In this document: positions 54,367-63,905 of the stretch, piece by piece
Layout: each line of letters opens with the position of its first letter
Numbering within the stretch: position 1 is the stretch's first letter
Source: Verrucomicrobiia bacterium
Lineage (GTDB): Bacteria > Verrucomicrobiota > Verrucomicrobiia > Palsa-1439
DNA: 64,000 bases
Reading direction: 5' to 3'
NCBI GenBank assembly: GCA_022072455.1
Contig: JAJVHY010000031.1
Span: forward strand, 85,761 to 149,760
Notes under the pieces: generated by a model
The model's input: only the letters and a program-made list of their open reading frames with translations
Databases searched by the model: none
Told to the model about the DNA's origin: nothing
Translations under genes and position numbers: made by a program

Positions 54367-56067
54367 CTACTTGCCGGTGTTGATCAACACAACACGGCTA
54401 CTCTGCTGGCAGCCGGTCGCTGTAATGACGGCCCCGCCCTGATCCGGCCCGGTCGTCACACACAACTCGACGCGGTTGCTGTAGACCGCTGGCCCCTGAA
54501 TGATATTCAAGCCCACTGATTCCGGGAAATTCTCAATGCTGATCGTGACCGGATTACAATTGGTCAGACCGTTGCCGGTGAAGGCGGTCACCTTGTAACA
54601 CACGATAGTATCCGGCAGATGAAACCCCGTCTTTCCCTTGGTTTCGGTCAGCACAAGATAGGGGTAAAAGTTCCCAAGTTTCAGGAAGAGACTTTCGACC
54701 TTGAGGCCAGTCCCGGTATGCTTGAGCAATGCCTTCAACGCCTTCGCATTGTCCGCCGGCAACGGCACATTGAGTTTCTTGGCCCAAGCCGCAATCTTCT
54801 TCGCCAGCTTGCCGGCGGTCTTGGCCCCGAGGGCGGTGCTGGTTGCCGGTGATTGCGCGCTCGCCACTAGGTCATTGGCCAACGCGATACAACCATTGAA
54901 TTGTGCCACCGCTCCCGCTTGATCCTGCGCCAACAACCGCAAACCCACCTCCCCGAGACATTGCCGGAGCGTGCTGATTTCTTCCTGCAGAACCACCAAC
55001 CGGTCCACCGCGTTGGTGCTCGGCAACGAACTCACCGTCACCGTGAAAATACAGGTGTTCGTGAGATTCGCGGCATCCACCACTGTGCAGAGCACTGGCG
55101 TTTCGCCCAACGGGAAACTGCTCCCGGAAGGTGGGTCGACCGTGACGGATTGCAGGCTGCAATTGTCGCTGGCGACGGGCGCTGAAAAGTTCACGGTGGC
55201 GAATGTCTGCCCGGCCGGAATCGCAACGGCCACGTTTGCCGGACAAACGATGCCGGGTGCCGTTATATCGCGGACGATGACCGTCCCGGCGCAAGTGTTC
55301 GTGCCACCCCGGTCATCCGCAACAATCAACGTCGTGGCGTTCGTCCCCAGCGGAAACGGCCCCGGCGGGTTCAAAGTTCCGGTAATCGGATCGCCATCGG
55401 AATCGTAAGACCCATTATTCACCTGATTGGCGGTAACAATTGCCTGACAGTTGGCATTGGCAGAGACTGTCACCGACCGGCAAATGGCCACCGGGTTGTT
55501 ATTGGAAAACGCACCCCCGAGATCCGTGTCTGGGTAAAAACCAGTCTCCCCCGCTGTGCGCGGCCCACGATAAGTGCTGTCGCTGGGGTCGAGCGCGAAT
55601 GTGAGCGGTGGCGGCGGAGTTACCCAATCCGGCGACGGCACCACGATGGCTGAATTCGAAACAATCCCGAACTTGGTCGCCGCGCCGATGCTTGGGGCGT
55701 TGAAAAACCGCACCCCCAGCGGGGCCCCAACTGCCCCCGCCAACACATTACTCGGCACCGCGCTGGCCAGTTCAAAAAATCCATCCGCAAACGGCGCCAA
55801 TGCGCCTGGCACATCACCGATCGTGGCCGAGGCCAAGAGGTAATTCGTCCCGCCTTGCAGCGCGATTAAATCAATCCGACAGCCATCGCCGGCCACATTC
55901 GCATTGCCGCCGCTCAAGAGTGTCGCACCTGTCACATCGGTGTACAACGGCCCCGCGTTGCCGGTCACAATCCCGTCGTTGGACCACTCAACCGGTGCGG
56001 CGCCACCGGCACTGACCTGATGAACAAGAATCACGCAACTAACCATCCCCAAAAGTAATGTTCTCAT
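54367..56067 (-). CDS. Secreted HYR-domain protein
   Basis: 566 residues with a signal peptide (MRTLLLGMVSCVILVHQVSAG). Residues ~22-170 are an unassigned beta-rich domain; ~185-260 hold a Cys-bearing segment, ~265-350 one HYR module (DITAPGIVCPANVAV, then FSAPVASDNCSL, LVCTVVDAANLTNTCIFTVTV-like); ~355-450 are helical (VDRLVVLQEEISTLRQCL), similar in style to the tail of the HYR protein at the left end; a last domain of ~110 residues follows. Surface or extracellular role inferred; no catalytic motif. Confidence 0.78.
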   Translation of the reverse strand: MRTLLLGMVSCVILVHQVSAGGAAPVEWSNDGIVTGNAGPLYTDVTGATLLSGGNANVAGDGCRIDLIALQGGTNYLLASATIGDVPGALAPFADGFFELASAVPSNVLAGAVGAPLGVRFFNAPSIGAATKFGIVSNSAIVVPSPDWVTPPPPLTFALDPSDSTYRGPRTAGETGFYPDTDLGGAFSNNNPVAICRSVTVSANANCQAIVTANQVNNGSYDSDGDPITGTLNPPGPFPLGTNATTLIVADDRGGTNTCAGTVIVRDITAPGIVCPANVAVAIPAGQTFATVNFSAPVASDNCSLQSVTVDPPSGSSFPLGETPVLCTVVDAANLTNTCIFTVTVSSLPSTNAVDRLVVLQEEISTLRQCLGEVGLRLLAQDQAGAVAQFNGCIALANDLVASAQSPATSTALGAKTAGKLAKKIAAWAKKLNVPLPADNAKALKALLKHTGTGLKVESLFLKLGNFYPYLVLTETKGKTGFHLPDTIVCYKVTAFTGNGLTNCNPVTISIENFPESVGLNIIQGPAVYSNRVELCVTTGPDQGGAVITATGCQQSSRVVLINTGK

Positions 56068-56119
56068 ACTCGCTTAACGTGAAACTCTACCAGAAACCGC
56101 CACCGGCGCGAGCCAGAAA

Positions 56120-59014
56120 TCAATCCACCGGCCACAACCTCTCAAACAAAGCACGCACCTGCGCGGTCACACTCTCGAACTTCGCCCGAAACGCCGCCGC
56201 AGTCGGCAACCCCAACCGGCGCGCCAGCTGGCCCTGCTCCACTTCGTCCGCCGGCAACCGCGCCACACTTGTGTTCTCAACGCGCCGCAACACTGACTCA
56301 ACCCGCCGCAAAAACAAATAATGCTGCCGGAGTTGAATCGCGTCCGTCTCCTCAACCAATCCCAACGCCGTCAACCGATTGAGCGCCGCGAGCGTATGCG
56401 CCGTTCGCAGCGGCGCATGCGCGGCCCCGTGCCGGAGTTGCAGCGCCTGCACCAGAAACTCGACATCCATCAGCCCCCCGGGGCCGGTTTTGAGCGGCTG
56501 ATCCGTGCGTTCTGTCTCGATGCGTGCGCGCATCGCCCGAATCTCGCCCGCTTCCCGCGGCGTCAAGGCCGCGCCATACACCCACGCCTGCGCGACCCGC
56601 ATGAACTCCGCCCCGATGGCCGCGTCGCCGGCCACCACCCGCGCTTTCGTCAACGCCTGCCGCTCCCAAGTTTCACCGCGCTGCCGGTAATAGTCCCGGT
56701 GAGCCGCGACCGGACTCGTCAGCGGGCCATCCTTCCCATCCGGCCGCAAGCGCGCATCCACCACGAACAACTTCCCGGCATCCGTCGCCCGCGCCATCAA
56801 CTCGATCACGGCCGCCGCCAGTTTGGTGCCGGCCACTGTCTCACCCACAAACAACACATCCAGATCCGCGCCATACCCGAGTTCCTGGCCACCCAGTTTT
56901 CCGAGACCGATGATCGCGAACGGCAGCTTCTTCAACTTGAGTTCGCGGCGCGCCTGCGCCAGTGCCAACTGCAGACACCCCTCGGCCAGATTCGTCAACT
57001 CCCCATGCACCCGCTCGAGATCCGCCACCCCCAACACATCCGCAATCCCAATTCGCAGCAACTCCGCCCGCTTCCACAACCGGACGTCGGTGCCGGCCAC
57101 AAACGGTTGCGGTTCATCCACGGCCGCCCCGCGGCAGACTTCATCAAACAAATCCGGCTGTTGCGCCAGTGTCTCCGCGAAAAACTTGCTCGCATCGCCC
57201 AACCGCAACAACATCTCCACCAACTGCGGATGCCGCGCCAACAGTTCAAACAACAACCCCCGCGACCCGTAAGCACTCACAAATTTCGCAAACCGTGCCA
57301 ACGCCACATCCGGATCCGCCACCAAGGTCGCTGCGCCAAGAATGACCGGCGTCAACCGCGCCACCAATTCTTGCGTGCGCGGCGCGACATGGCCGACACC
57401 GGTCCCGTGCCCCAACTCCAGTAAGATCCTGACCGCTGCTTCCCCATCCGCAAACCCGGCTTTCGACAACTGCCCGGCCGTCGGCAATGCCGGCGGCGCG
57501 GTTTCCTCGGCGTCGGCCAGAACCGCCTGATAAATCCGCCGGACCGCGCCGGTATGACTGTTTTGTCGAGCCTGAAATTCGGCCACCGTGGCAAACCCCA
57601 TCGCCCGCGCCAGCCGGTATTGCGCGTGGTCTTCATCCGGAATGGTATGCGTCTGCAATTCCATTTCCATCTGCAACCGGTGTTCGACGTTGCGCAGAAA
57701 CCGGTACGCCTCGGCCAACGTGCGCGCCTCCGCTTCGCGCAACAGTTTTGCTTTCACCAGCAACGGCAGCGCGGCCAGCGTACTGCGGTGGCGGAGTGCG
57801 GGATTGTGACCACCCCGGAGAACTTGGAACGACTGGACGATGAATTCGATTTCGCGGATGCCGCCAACGCCGAGTTTGACGTGCCGCGTGAGCCGGTCAG
57901 CGCGGACGACCTCGGTTTCAATGCGCTGTTTGATCACCGCCATCTGTTGAATGACCTGCGAGCCGGCATGCCGCGAGTAGACAAATGGCTGCACCATTTG
58001 CACGAACTCGTCGCCAAGCGCCGCATCGCCGGCCACCCCCCGCGCTTTGATCAACGCCATGCGTTCCCACGTCTCGCCCCACTCGGCGTAGTAGTTCTCA
58101 CAACTTTCGAGTGACCGGACCAGCGGGCCGCTCGCCCCTTCCGGCCGCAGCCGCAGGTCAATTCGAAAGAGGGTGCCGGCGGCGCTCTTCGCGCCGACGA
58201 CGCGGACGATTTCCTCGGCAAGCTTGGTGCAGAATTCATGACGGGTCAGGGTCGGCGTGAGCTGGGCTTCTTCGTCGTAGACAAAGATCACATCCACATC
58301 GCTGGAGTAGTTCAATTCCTGCCCTCCGAGCTTGCCCATGCCGATAACCGCGAACCGCGAATCCGGAACCTTGAACTCTGAACACAATTTCTGCAGCGCA
58401 ATTTCGTAGACCGCCTGCAAACACACGTCGGCCAGATTCGCGAGTTCGCGGATGGTTTCCTCGACGGTGGCGCAGCCGGTCAGATCGCGGGTCCCGATGC
58501 GGAGCGTTTCGCGACGCCGGAACTGTCGGATCGCGTCATACTGGGCCGCCGGTAAGCGCAAAGGGAGGAGCACGCGTGCCAGTTCCGCCGCCAGCCATTT
58601 CTTGGTCCGCGGGGCCTTCAGGGTTTCCGGCGCGATCAGAAAATGAAAATATTCGGCGTTGCCCGCCAGCGTGTCGGCCAAGGCTTGCGAATGGGCAAAG
58701 ACTTTCACGAGCAGATCCAAGCGGTCCGGGGCGGCTTGGAGGTAGTGGTAAAACATGCTCGGGTTTGGCAGGGCAGCCACGAGCCGCTCGAAATTAATCA
58801 CCGCCCGGTCGCCATCTGCCGCCGCCGCGCAGGCACGGAGGAGATGGTTAAAAATCTTGGCGAGACTGGCGCGCTGGAGTTCATCGGAATGGAGCCGTGT
58901 CAGGGCACTGTGAACTCGCGCTGGATCACGAAAGCCGTGGGCGCGCAGCAATTGCTGGGCGGTCGTCGGGGCCGGCGGACGTTTGGCGATCAGCGATGAA
59001 AGCGGTCGCTTCAC
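56120..59014 (-). CDS. glnE: Bifunctional glutamine synthetase adenylyltransferase/deadenylase GlnE
   Basis: 964 residues, full length. Two nucleotidyltransferase halves: GMGKLGGQELNYSSDVDVIF (N half, deadenylase) and GLGKLGGQELGYGADLDVLF (C half, adenylylase), each followed by its helical domain (GVGGIREIEFIVQSFQ and GPGGLMDVEFLVQALQ). It adds AMP to, or removes it from, glutamine synthetase in reply to nitrogen status. Start overlaps the rhomboid stop (ATGA). Confidence 0.95.
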   Translation of the reverse strand: MKRPLSSLIAKRPPAPTTAQQLLRAHGFRDPARVHSALTRLHSDELQRASLAKIFNHLLRACAAAADGDRAVINFERLVAALPNPSMFYHYLQAAPDRLDLLVKVFAHSQALADTLAGNAEYFHFLIAPETLKAPRTKKWLAAELARVLLPLRLPAAQYDAIRQFRRRETLRIGTRDLTGCATVEETIRELANLADVCLQAVYEIALQKLCSEFKVPDSRFAVIGMGKLGGQELNYSSDVDVIFVYDEEAQLTPTLTRHEFCTKLAEEIVRVVGAKSAAGTLFRIDLRLRPEGASGPLVRSLESCENYYAEWGETWERMALIKARGVAGDAALGDEFVQMVQPFVYSRHAGSQVIQQMAVIKQRIETEVVRADRLTRHVKLGVGGIREIEFIVQSFQVLRGGHNPALRHRSTLAALPLLVKAKLLREAEARTLAEAYRFLRNVEHRLQMEMELQTHTIPDEDHAQYRLARAMGFATVAEFQARQNSHTGAVRRIYQAVLADAEETAPPALPTAGQLSKAGFADGEAAVRILLELGHGTGVGHVAPRTQELVARLTPVILGAATLVADPDVALARFAKFVSAYGSRGLLFELLARHPQLVEMLLRLGDASKFFAETLAQQPDLFDEVCRGAAVDEPQPFVAGTDVRLWKRAELLRIGIADVLGVADLERVHGELTNLAEGCLQLALAQARRELKLKKLPFAIIGLGKLGGQELGYGADLDVLFVGETVAGTKLAAAVIELMARATDAGKLFVVDARLRPDGKDGPLTSPVAAHRDYYRQRGETWERQALTKARVVAGDAAIGAEFMRVAQAWVYGAALTPREAGEIRAMRARIETERTDQPLKTGPGGLMDVEFLVQALQLRHGAAHAPLRTAHTLAALNRLTALGLVEETDAIQLRQHYLFLRRVESVLRRVENTSVARLPADEVEQGQLARRLGLPTAAAFRAKFESVTAQVRALFERLWPVD

Positions 59015-59919
59015 CGCCGGTGCTTTTGCATGAACTCTTTGGCAGATTCAAGAATTTTGCGTTCTTCGCGGGTCAGGCTCTGCATGCCTTCGCGGGAGAT
59101 TTTGTCGAGAATCGGATCGATCTGGTTCTGCATGAATTCGTCGTGCGACATGGCCCGGGGTGGTGGAGTGGCGGTGGATGGCCGGCGCGGTTGCGGGCCG
59201 TGGATCCACATCAACCACCGCGGGGTGGTGCCGTAGCCCAACGATTTGATGTAGAGGTACCCCAACGCCGCGCCCCCCAGATGCGCCAAGTGCGCCACAT
59301 TGGATTGCGAGTGCGTCAGCAGCGGCACGATGTCGAAGGCAATCGCGATCAGCGCCATATATTTCGCGCGCAGTGTGACCGGCACGACAAAGAATATCAG
59401 GAATGTCAGTTCCCGTTCCGGGAAGAGTGTGGCAAAGGCAATCACACAGCCCAAGACCGCCGCCGAAGCCCCGACCAAGGGCGAGTTGGTGTTGAAATTA
59501 AACACCAACCACAACGCGCCCCCCAGAGTCCCGGCCAGCAAATAAAGTTTCGTGAACGATTTCGGCCCGATGAAATGCTCAACCTCACGCCCGAACATCC
59601 AAAGCAACAGCAGATTGATCAGGATGTGCCAGATACCGCCATGCAACAACATGTAGGTGACTGGTTGCCAGATCAAGCCACTCGCCAGCCGGTCGCCATT
59701 CAGGCCAAAGACGTAGTCCATCACCCGCACCGACCACCCACCAGCATCACGCACGTCCCAGCGGAGAAATTCACAGATCAATTGAACGACAAAGACTGTC
59801 GCCGTAAGGAAAATGATGAAGTGCGTGACCGAACCAAACCGCCCCAACCAACCGCGAAACGAATCGCCAAACCGGTCGCGCCGGCCCCAGACAGGAGATT
59901 GGTTCCACGAACTCCGCAT
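59011..59919 (-). CDS. Rhomboid-family intramembrane serine protease
   Basis: 302 residues from ATG 59919; the open frame beyond runs through tRNA-Lys and is not coding. Six membrane helices. Rhomboid marks: HGGIWHILINLLLLWMFGREVE, GTLGGAL, the catalytic Ser in VGASAAVLGC and the His in HLAHLGGAALGYLY. The C-terminal ~70 residues are soluble and basic (MSHDEFMQNQIDPILDKISR region). ATGA overlap joins it to glnE. Confidence 0.92.
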   Translation of the reverse strand: MRSSWNQSPVWGRRDRFGDSFRGWLGRFGSVTHFIIFLTATVFVVQLICEFLRWDVRDAGGWSVRVMDYVFGLNGDRLASGLIWQPVTYMLLHGGIWHILINLLLLWMFGREVEHFIGPKSFTKLYLLAGTLGGALWLVFNFNTNSPLVGASAAVLGCVIAFATLFPERELTFLIFFVVPVTLRAKYMALIAIAFDIVPLLTHSQSNVAHLAHLGGAALGYLYIKSLGYGTTPRWLMWIHGPQPRRPSTATPPPRAMSHDEFMQNQIDPILDKISREGMQSLTREERKILESAKEFMQKHRR

Positions 59920-59981
59920 TGTGGCGCACGATAGACCAAACCGCGCTTTGCCGCAAATTGGAAATCGTGGAATCTGAAAAA

Positions 59982-60057
59982 TGGTGAGTCGGCTGGGATT
60001 TGAACCCAGGACCCACGGCTTAAAAGGCCGTTGCTCTACCAGCTGAGCTACCGACTC
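59982..60057 (-). tRNA. tRNA-Lys (anticodon TTT), CCA encoded
   Basis: 76 nt. Acceptor GAGTCGG pairs with CCGACTC; D arm GCTCAGCTGGTAGAGC; anticodon loop CTTTTAA gives TTT; T arm with GTTCAAATC; discriminator A and encoded CCA at 59984-59982. Confidence 0.97.
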
Positions 60058-60187
60058 GAAAATTGCAGGGCAATCAGATAGTCGAACCACTCCCGGAAAT
60101 CAACCCTCTTTCCGAGAATCTATGAATCGCTCCTTGCAATGCGCCCCACCGCCTGTCAGAGTTGTCTTTCACTTCGAATCCAATTAC

Positions 60188-60207
60188 CGGGAATCACTTG
60201 ATTCCCG
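60188..60207. repeat. Perfect 20-bp palindrome before infA
   Basis: CGGGAATCACTTGATTCCCG: a 9-bp stem with a two-base centre. It ends 9 bp before the infA ribosome-binding site, so it may be an operator or an RNA hairpin in the leader. Confidence 0.55.
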
Positions 60208-60227
60208 CAGGCACACAAAGGAGCAGT

Positions 60228-60440
60228 ATGGAAGATTTGTTAAATGTGGAGGGGACCGTCCTCAAAGTCCTGCCGGGAACAATGTTTCACGTCGAACTAC
60301 CCAACAAACGCCAGGTCCTCGCCCACATCTCCGGTAAAATGCGAAAACGCTTCATCCGCTTGAGCATCGGTGACCGCGTTAAACTGGAGATGACCCCCTA
60401 CGACTTGTCCAAGGCGCGAATCGTTTACCGGTTGAGCTGA
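60228..60440 (+). CDS. infA: Translation initiation factor IF-1
   Basis: 70 residues, the S1/OB-fold initiation factor. [42 protein letters not shown] and [11 protein letters not shown] are family blocks. The ribosome-binding site AAAGGAG is at 60217-60223, five bases before ATG. The 3' end overlaps the convergent desaturase by 16 bp. Confidence 0.97.
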   Translation: MEDLLNVEGTVLKVLPGTMFHVELPNKRQVLAHISGKMRKRFIRLSIGDRVKLEMTPYDLSKARIVYRLS

Positions 60441-61477
60441 GCGCGCTGTTGCCGGCGCAAGGCGCGCAGGTGGCCATAGCCGACCAATTTACGCCGCTGT
60501 TCATCCCAGAGACGAAACGTAAACGATTTGAAGCTCCCAAAAAACGTGACAGGTTTCACCGTTTGAAACAACGGCTCTGATTTGTGGGCCTTCTCCAAAT
60601 GATAATTGGGGATGCTCGGACTGAGATGGTGGATGTGATGGAAACCGATATTCCCGGAGAACCATTGCAGGATCTTCGGTAACTTATAGAACGAACTGCC
60701 CTGCAACGCTGCGGTCGCATAATCCCAATTCTCGCCGCGTTCCCAATACACGCCCTCGAATTGGTGCTGCACGTAGAACAACCACACACCGGCCGAACTG
60801 GCCACCGCAATGACCGCGACCTGTAATATCAGGTACGCTTTCCAGCCAAAAATCGCGCTCATTCCCAGCGCCACGACTAGAATGCCGAGATTGGTCCAAT
60901 GCACCGAGTTGCGCTCGCGCCGGCTCGACTTCTTGGACGGAATCCGATGAACAATCAAAAACAACACGACCGGCGCCACCACGAAGACTATGAACGGATT
61001 GCGCGCCAGCCGATACGCAAACCGCCGCCACCGCGACGCCTCCAGATATTCCTGCACCGTCATCGTCCACATATCCCCGGTGCCGCGCCGATCCAAATCA
61101 CCGGAACTGGCGTGATGTATCGCGTGCTCCCAACGCCAGAGGTAATAGGGCGCAAACGTCAGCACCCCCGTGATGTATCCCCACGTGTCATTCGCGCGCC
61201 GCGACCGGAAAAACGAGCCATGCCCGCAATCATGAAAAATAATGAACGTCCGCACCATGAAGCCGGCCTGCAGAACGATCAGCGGCACCGTCAGCCAGTA
61301 GGAAACCGACAAACACCAGTACATTAACGCCCACAGAATCGCCGTCGGCCCGAGCGTATTCACAATCTGCCACGTACTGCGCCCCAGCGAGGGCGTCTGG
61401 TATTTGACCACGATCTTTTTCCAAGCCTGCGGGTCAGGTTTGCTATCCACGGGATCAATTGTTGAATCTGTAACCAT
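60425..61477 (-). CDS. Membrane fatty-acid desaturase
   Basis: 350 residues from ATG 61477, with GAGG six bases before. Three histidine boxes of integral desaturases: HDCGHGSFF (~86), HAIHHASS (~120) and [10 protein letters not shown] (~285). Several membrane helices ([38 protein letters not shown] and more). Likely acts as a delta-9 or delta-12 type enzyme (DesA-like); the exact position cannot be told. Confidence 0.92.
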   Translation of the reverse strand: MVTDSTIDPVDSKPDPQAWKKIVVKYQTPSLGRSTWQIVNTLGPTAILWALMYWCLSVSYWLTVPLIVLQAGFMVRTFIIFHDCGHGSFFRSRRANDTWGYITGVLTFAPYYLWRWEHAIHHASSGDLDRRGTGDMWTMTVQEYLEASRWRRFAYRLARNPFIVFVVAPVVLFLIVHRIPSKKSSRRERNSVHWTNLGILVVALGMSAIFGWKAYLILQVAVIAVASSAGVWLFYVQHQFEGVYWERGENWDYATAALQGSSFYKLPKILQWFSGNIGFHHIHHLSPSIPNYHLEKAHKSEPLFQTVKPVTFFGSFKSFTFRLWDEQRRKLVGYGHLRALRRQQRAQLNR

Positions 61478-61841
61478 CAAAATCCTCAAACCTCCTTCGT
61501 GTTGGCACCGAGAATTGAACCATCCACGTTGTGTCGGCACCTCTCTATACCCCCATGCGCCGGCATTCGCAACACACAAGACTGGGTTTCCGAACATTTT
61601 CCACGGCGGGCTCCAAAAAGAGCTGAGGCGCGGCGGTTGGTCGAGCCAACTTCCGCGCCTCATTTCAGCTCTTCAAACGCGAGGGACTCATACTGCCCTG
61701 CGTGACTCATTCTTTAGCAGCACCCATGCCAGGCACGGAACACCACCAAAATCCACTACAACTCAGCCATTCTGCCAGGGCTCCGTGCAATTTCGTTTCC
61801 GCCGCGTTCAAAAACAACCGCCCCTTGACCAGATTGTCACT
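61478..61841. other. Intergenic stretch, no gene recognised
   Basis: About 360 bp between the desaturase start and the 3' end of the WxPGYW gene. Only short frames without family patterns. It should hold the desaturase promoter near 61490-61560; no obvious consensus boxes or hairpins are seen. Confidence 0.4.
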
Positions 61842-63512
61842 CTACCGGCGGCCCGGTGCTTGTTGGTCAGCGTCCTTATTCCTGTCCCCCCGGCCATCGC
61901 CCCGCCGCTCGCCGCGTCCTTCCCCGCGCTCCTCGCCCTTCCCGCTTTCGCGTGGCATGTCTGTGAGTGGGTTTGGCGCCGGCGACAGTTCACGATTGAC
62001 CGGCGGCTGTGGTTGCGGTTGCGGCGTGGGTTCGCGGCGCTGGAAATTCTGGCGCGGCGGGGGAAGTTCCCGTTGCTGGGGGCGGATGTTTTCCGGTTCC
62101 CGACGGGACGGTGGTTCGACAGCTTGCCGGACATCCCGCCGCCCCGACCGGTCCAAGCTGGGGTTTTCCGGTTGTTGACCACCACCGCGAATCACGGTCG
62201 GCTCGCTGCGTTTGGGAACGACGGGGGCCGGGGCAACAATCGGTGATTGGGGCTGCTTTCCGGTCGAGGGCTGAAATTTGCCAGTGGACACCGGCCTTTC
62301 CAACGCGCGCCGTTCGTCACGGGTTTGCCGGATCTCCTGCCCGCGTTGGATGATCTGTTGTTTTTCTTCCTTGGCTACCGGCTGGTAACGCACGCGACTG
62401 TCCGGCCGTTTGGCGATTTGCTCGAAGGAACTTGCCACGCTCAGGTTTCGGTCACTGGCCACTGCCGTCGCGCTGATCGAGCGTTGCGCGGTCCACGTGC
62501 GCGGCGGTCGCGCAGCCACATTGTCGCGCCGGTATTTGTAATCATTGGCAACGCGGTTTTCCCAGCCGCGGTCATGCCGGTTGACCCACCGGCGATGACA
62601 GTAAATCGGATCGTACCCATACCGGCGGGACTGGAAGGTGTACGAGGCGTAGAACCCCGACCGGTAGTAACTGACGGCGTAGTAATCACCAAAGTAACAA
62701 TGGCTGTACCGCGGCCGGTAAAACAGGTGGGTCGGGAACACCGCGAGATCAATCACAATGCGGGGCGAATAATAGTAACCACTCCGCACGTAAACGCGGG
62801 GACCAAAGTAGACCGGCGCAAAGAGCACGCCGCGGTATTCGACTGAATAATCCCAAAACCCGTCCACATAAACATACCCACGTGGTGTCCAAGTGTAATA
62901 CGCCGGACACCAAACGCGATCCGGTTGGCCCAGCACCCAGTAACCGGGCCGCCACGCATACCGGCCGTCGTACCAAACCCAGTAACCGGGCGTCCAAAAG
63001 TAGTCGGGCGAAGGCGCTTCAATATTCGGCCCGTGTTCGAGGGTGGCCGGCGGGGCCGGCAGGTATGTCGTCTCGCGCACGCCGGCATCAGCCCAATAGC
63101 CGGCCGTCCATTGATAGCCGGTGGCGGCTTTGACCCAATAACCCGGAATCCATTGGCGGCCCGGCGGCAGGGCGCGCCAGACGCCGCTGACCCAGACAAA
63201 ATCGTCCCGTTCATCGTCCCAAGCCCAATAGCCGGCAATCCACACGACATTGTCGCCGGCAGGTTTCTCATCCGGCGGCACCTCTTCGATGGGGGCCGGG
63301 GGAGCTTTGGCGATGACAAGGCCCGGCGTGGGATTGTAAACGACGACACCGGAAAACGCTTCGTGGACGGGACCGCGGGTGAGGACTTCGCCCGCCGGTT
63401 CATCCGCCGACTCAGCCGCCCAGCTCATGGGGCCGACGAGGCAACCCGCGCCAAGAAACAGCAGCGCTGCCGTGACTTGCAAAGGTTTGGCAATGACTTG
63501 TGGCGTATTCAT
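61842..63512 (-). CDS. WxPGYW (YXWGXW) repeat exported protein
   Basis: 556 residues with a signal peptide (~10-32, LLFLGAGCLVGPMSWAAES; the Cys in LGAGC suggests a lipoprotein). Residues ~70-230 have repeated W-x-PGYW units: AGYWAWDDE, VWRALPPGRQWIPGYW, YQWTAGYW, YFWTPGYWVWYDGRYAWRPG and WCPAYYTWTPRGYVYVDGFW. The middle is Tyr/Arg-rich; the last 150 residues are Pro/Gln/Arg-rich and end in GERGEGRGERRG-type low complexity. A cell-envelope role is likely; family function is unknown. Confidence 0.82.
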   Translation of the reverse strand: MNTPQVIAKPLQVTAALLFLGAGCLVGPMSWAAESADEPAGEVLTRGPVHEAFSGVVVYNPTPGLVIAKAPPAPIEEVPPDEKPAGDNVVWIAGYWAWDDERDDFVWVSGVWRALPPGRQWIPGYWVKAATGYQWTAGYWADAGVRETTYLPAPPATLEHGPNIEAPSPDYFWTPGYWVWYDGRYAWRPGYWVLGQPDRVWCPAYYTWTPRGYVYVDGFWDYSVEYRGVLFAPVYFGPRVYVRSGYYYSPRIVIDLAVFPTHLFYRPRYSHCYFGDYYAVSYYRSGFYASYTFQSRRYGYDPIYCHRRWVNRHDRGWENRVANDYKYRRDNVAARPPRTWTAQRSISATAVASDRNLSVASSFEQIAKRPDSRVRYQPVAKEEKQQIIQRGQEIRQTRDERRALERPVSTGKFQPSTGKQPQSPIVAPAPVVPKRSEPTVIRGGGQQPENPSLDRSGRRDVRQAVEPPSRREPENIRPQQRELPPPRQNFQRREPTPQPQPQPPVNRELSPAPNPLTDMPRESGKGEERGEGRGERRGDGRGDRNKDADQQAPGRR

Positions 63513-63681
63513 AATGTAACCCTACGATAACAGACGTTCAGGTGCGAACGGTTATTCACGAGCGGTTGGCCGGGAGTCAGCGGGACTATTCGGCTTGTTT
63601 TTTGCCGCTTGACGCTATCCGGGGCTGCTACTAGTATTCGCGCGTTTTCCAGCAGGTTGAATTGCAAAACAGGAGGTAGCC

Positions 63682-63831
63682 ATGGCTCAAGCCTATTGCG
63701 TAAAGTGCAAAGCTAAAAAAGAAGTCGCCAAACCCGAAACGGTCACGATGAAAAACGGGCGGCCGGCCATCAAGGGTGTTTGCCCGGATTGCGGCACGGG
63801 GCTGTACTGCATCCAAGGCGGAAAAAAGTAA
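63682..63831 (+). CDS. DUF5679 zinc-ribbon protein
   Basis: 49 residues, two Cys pairs (YCVKCKAKKE and VCPDCGTGLYC) that fit a zinc ribbon; MKNGRPAIKGVC is the family core. Ribosome-binding site AGGAGG at 63671-63676, five bases before ATG. A likely terminator follows. Function of the family is not known. Confidence 0.88.
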   Translation: MAQAYCVKCKAKKEVAKPETVTMKNGRPAIKGVCPDCGTGLYCIQGGKK

Positions 63832-63857
63832 TCGCACCAACGACGTTTTCTCAACGG

Positions 63858-63897
63858 CTGCCCCACGCCGGCCCTGTGCTTGCGGGGGCGGTTTTTT
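63858..63897 (+). terminator. Probable intrinsic terminator after the DUF5679 gene
   Basis: CTGCCCCACGC (63858-63868) can pair with GCGGGGGCGG (63882-63891), with a small bulge, followed by TTTTTT (63892-63897). Confidence 0.6.
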
Positions 63898-63905
63898 AGG
63901 ATGAC

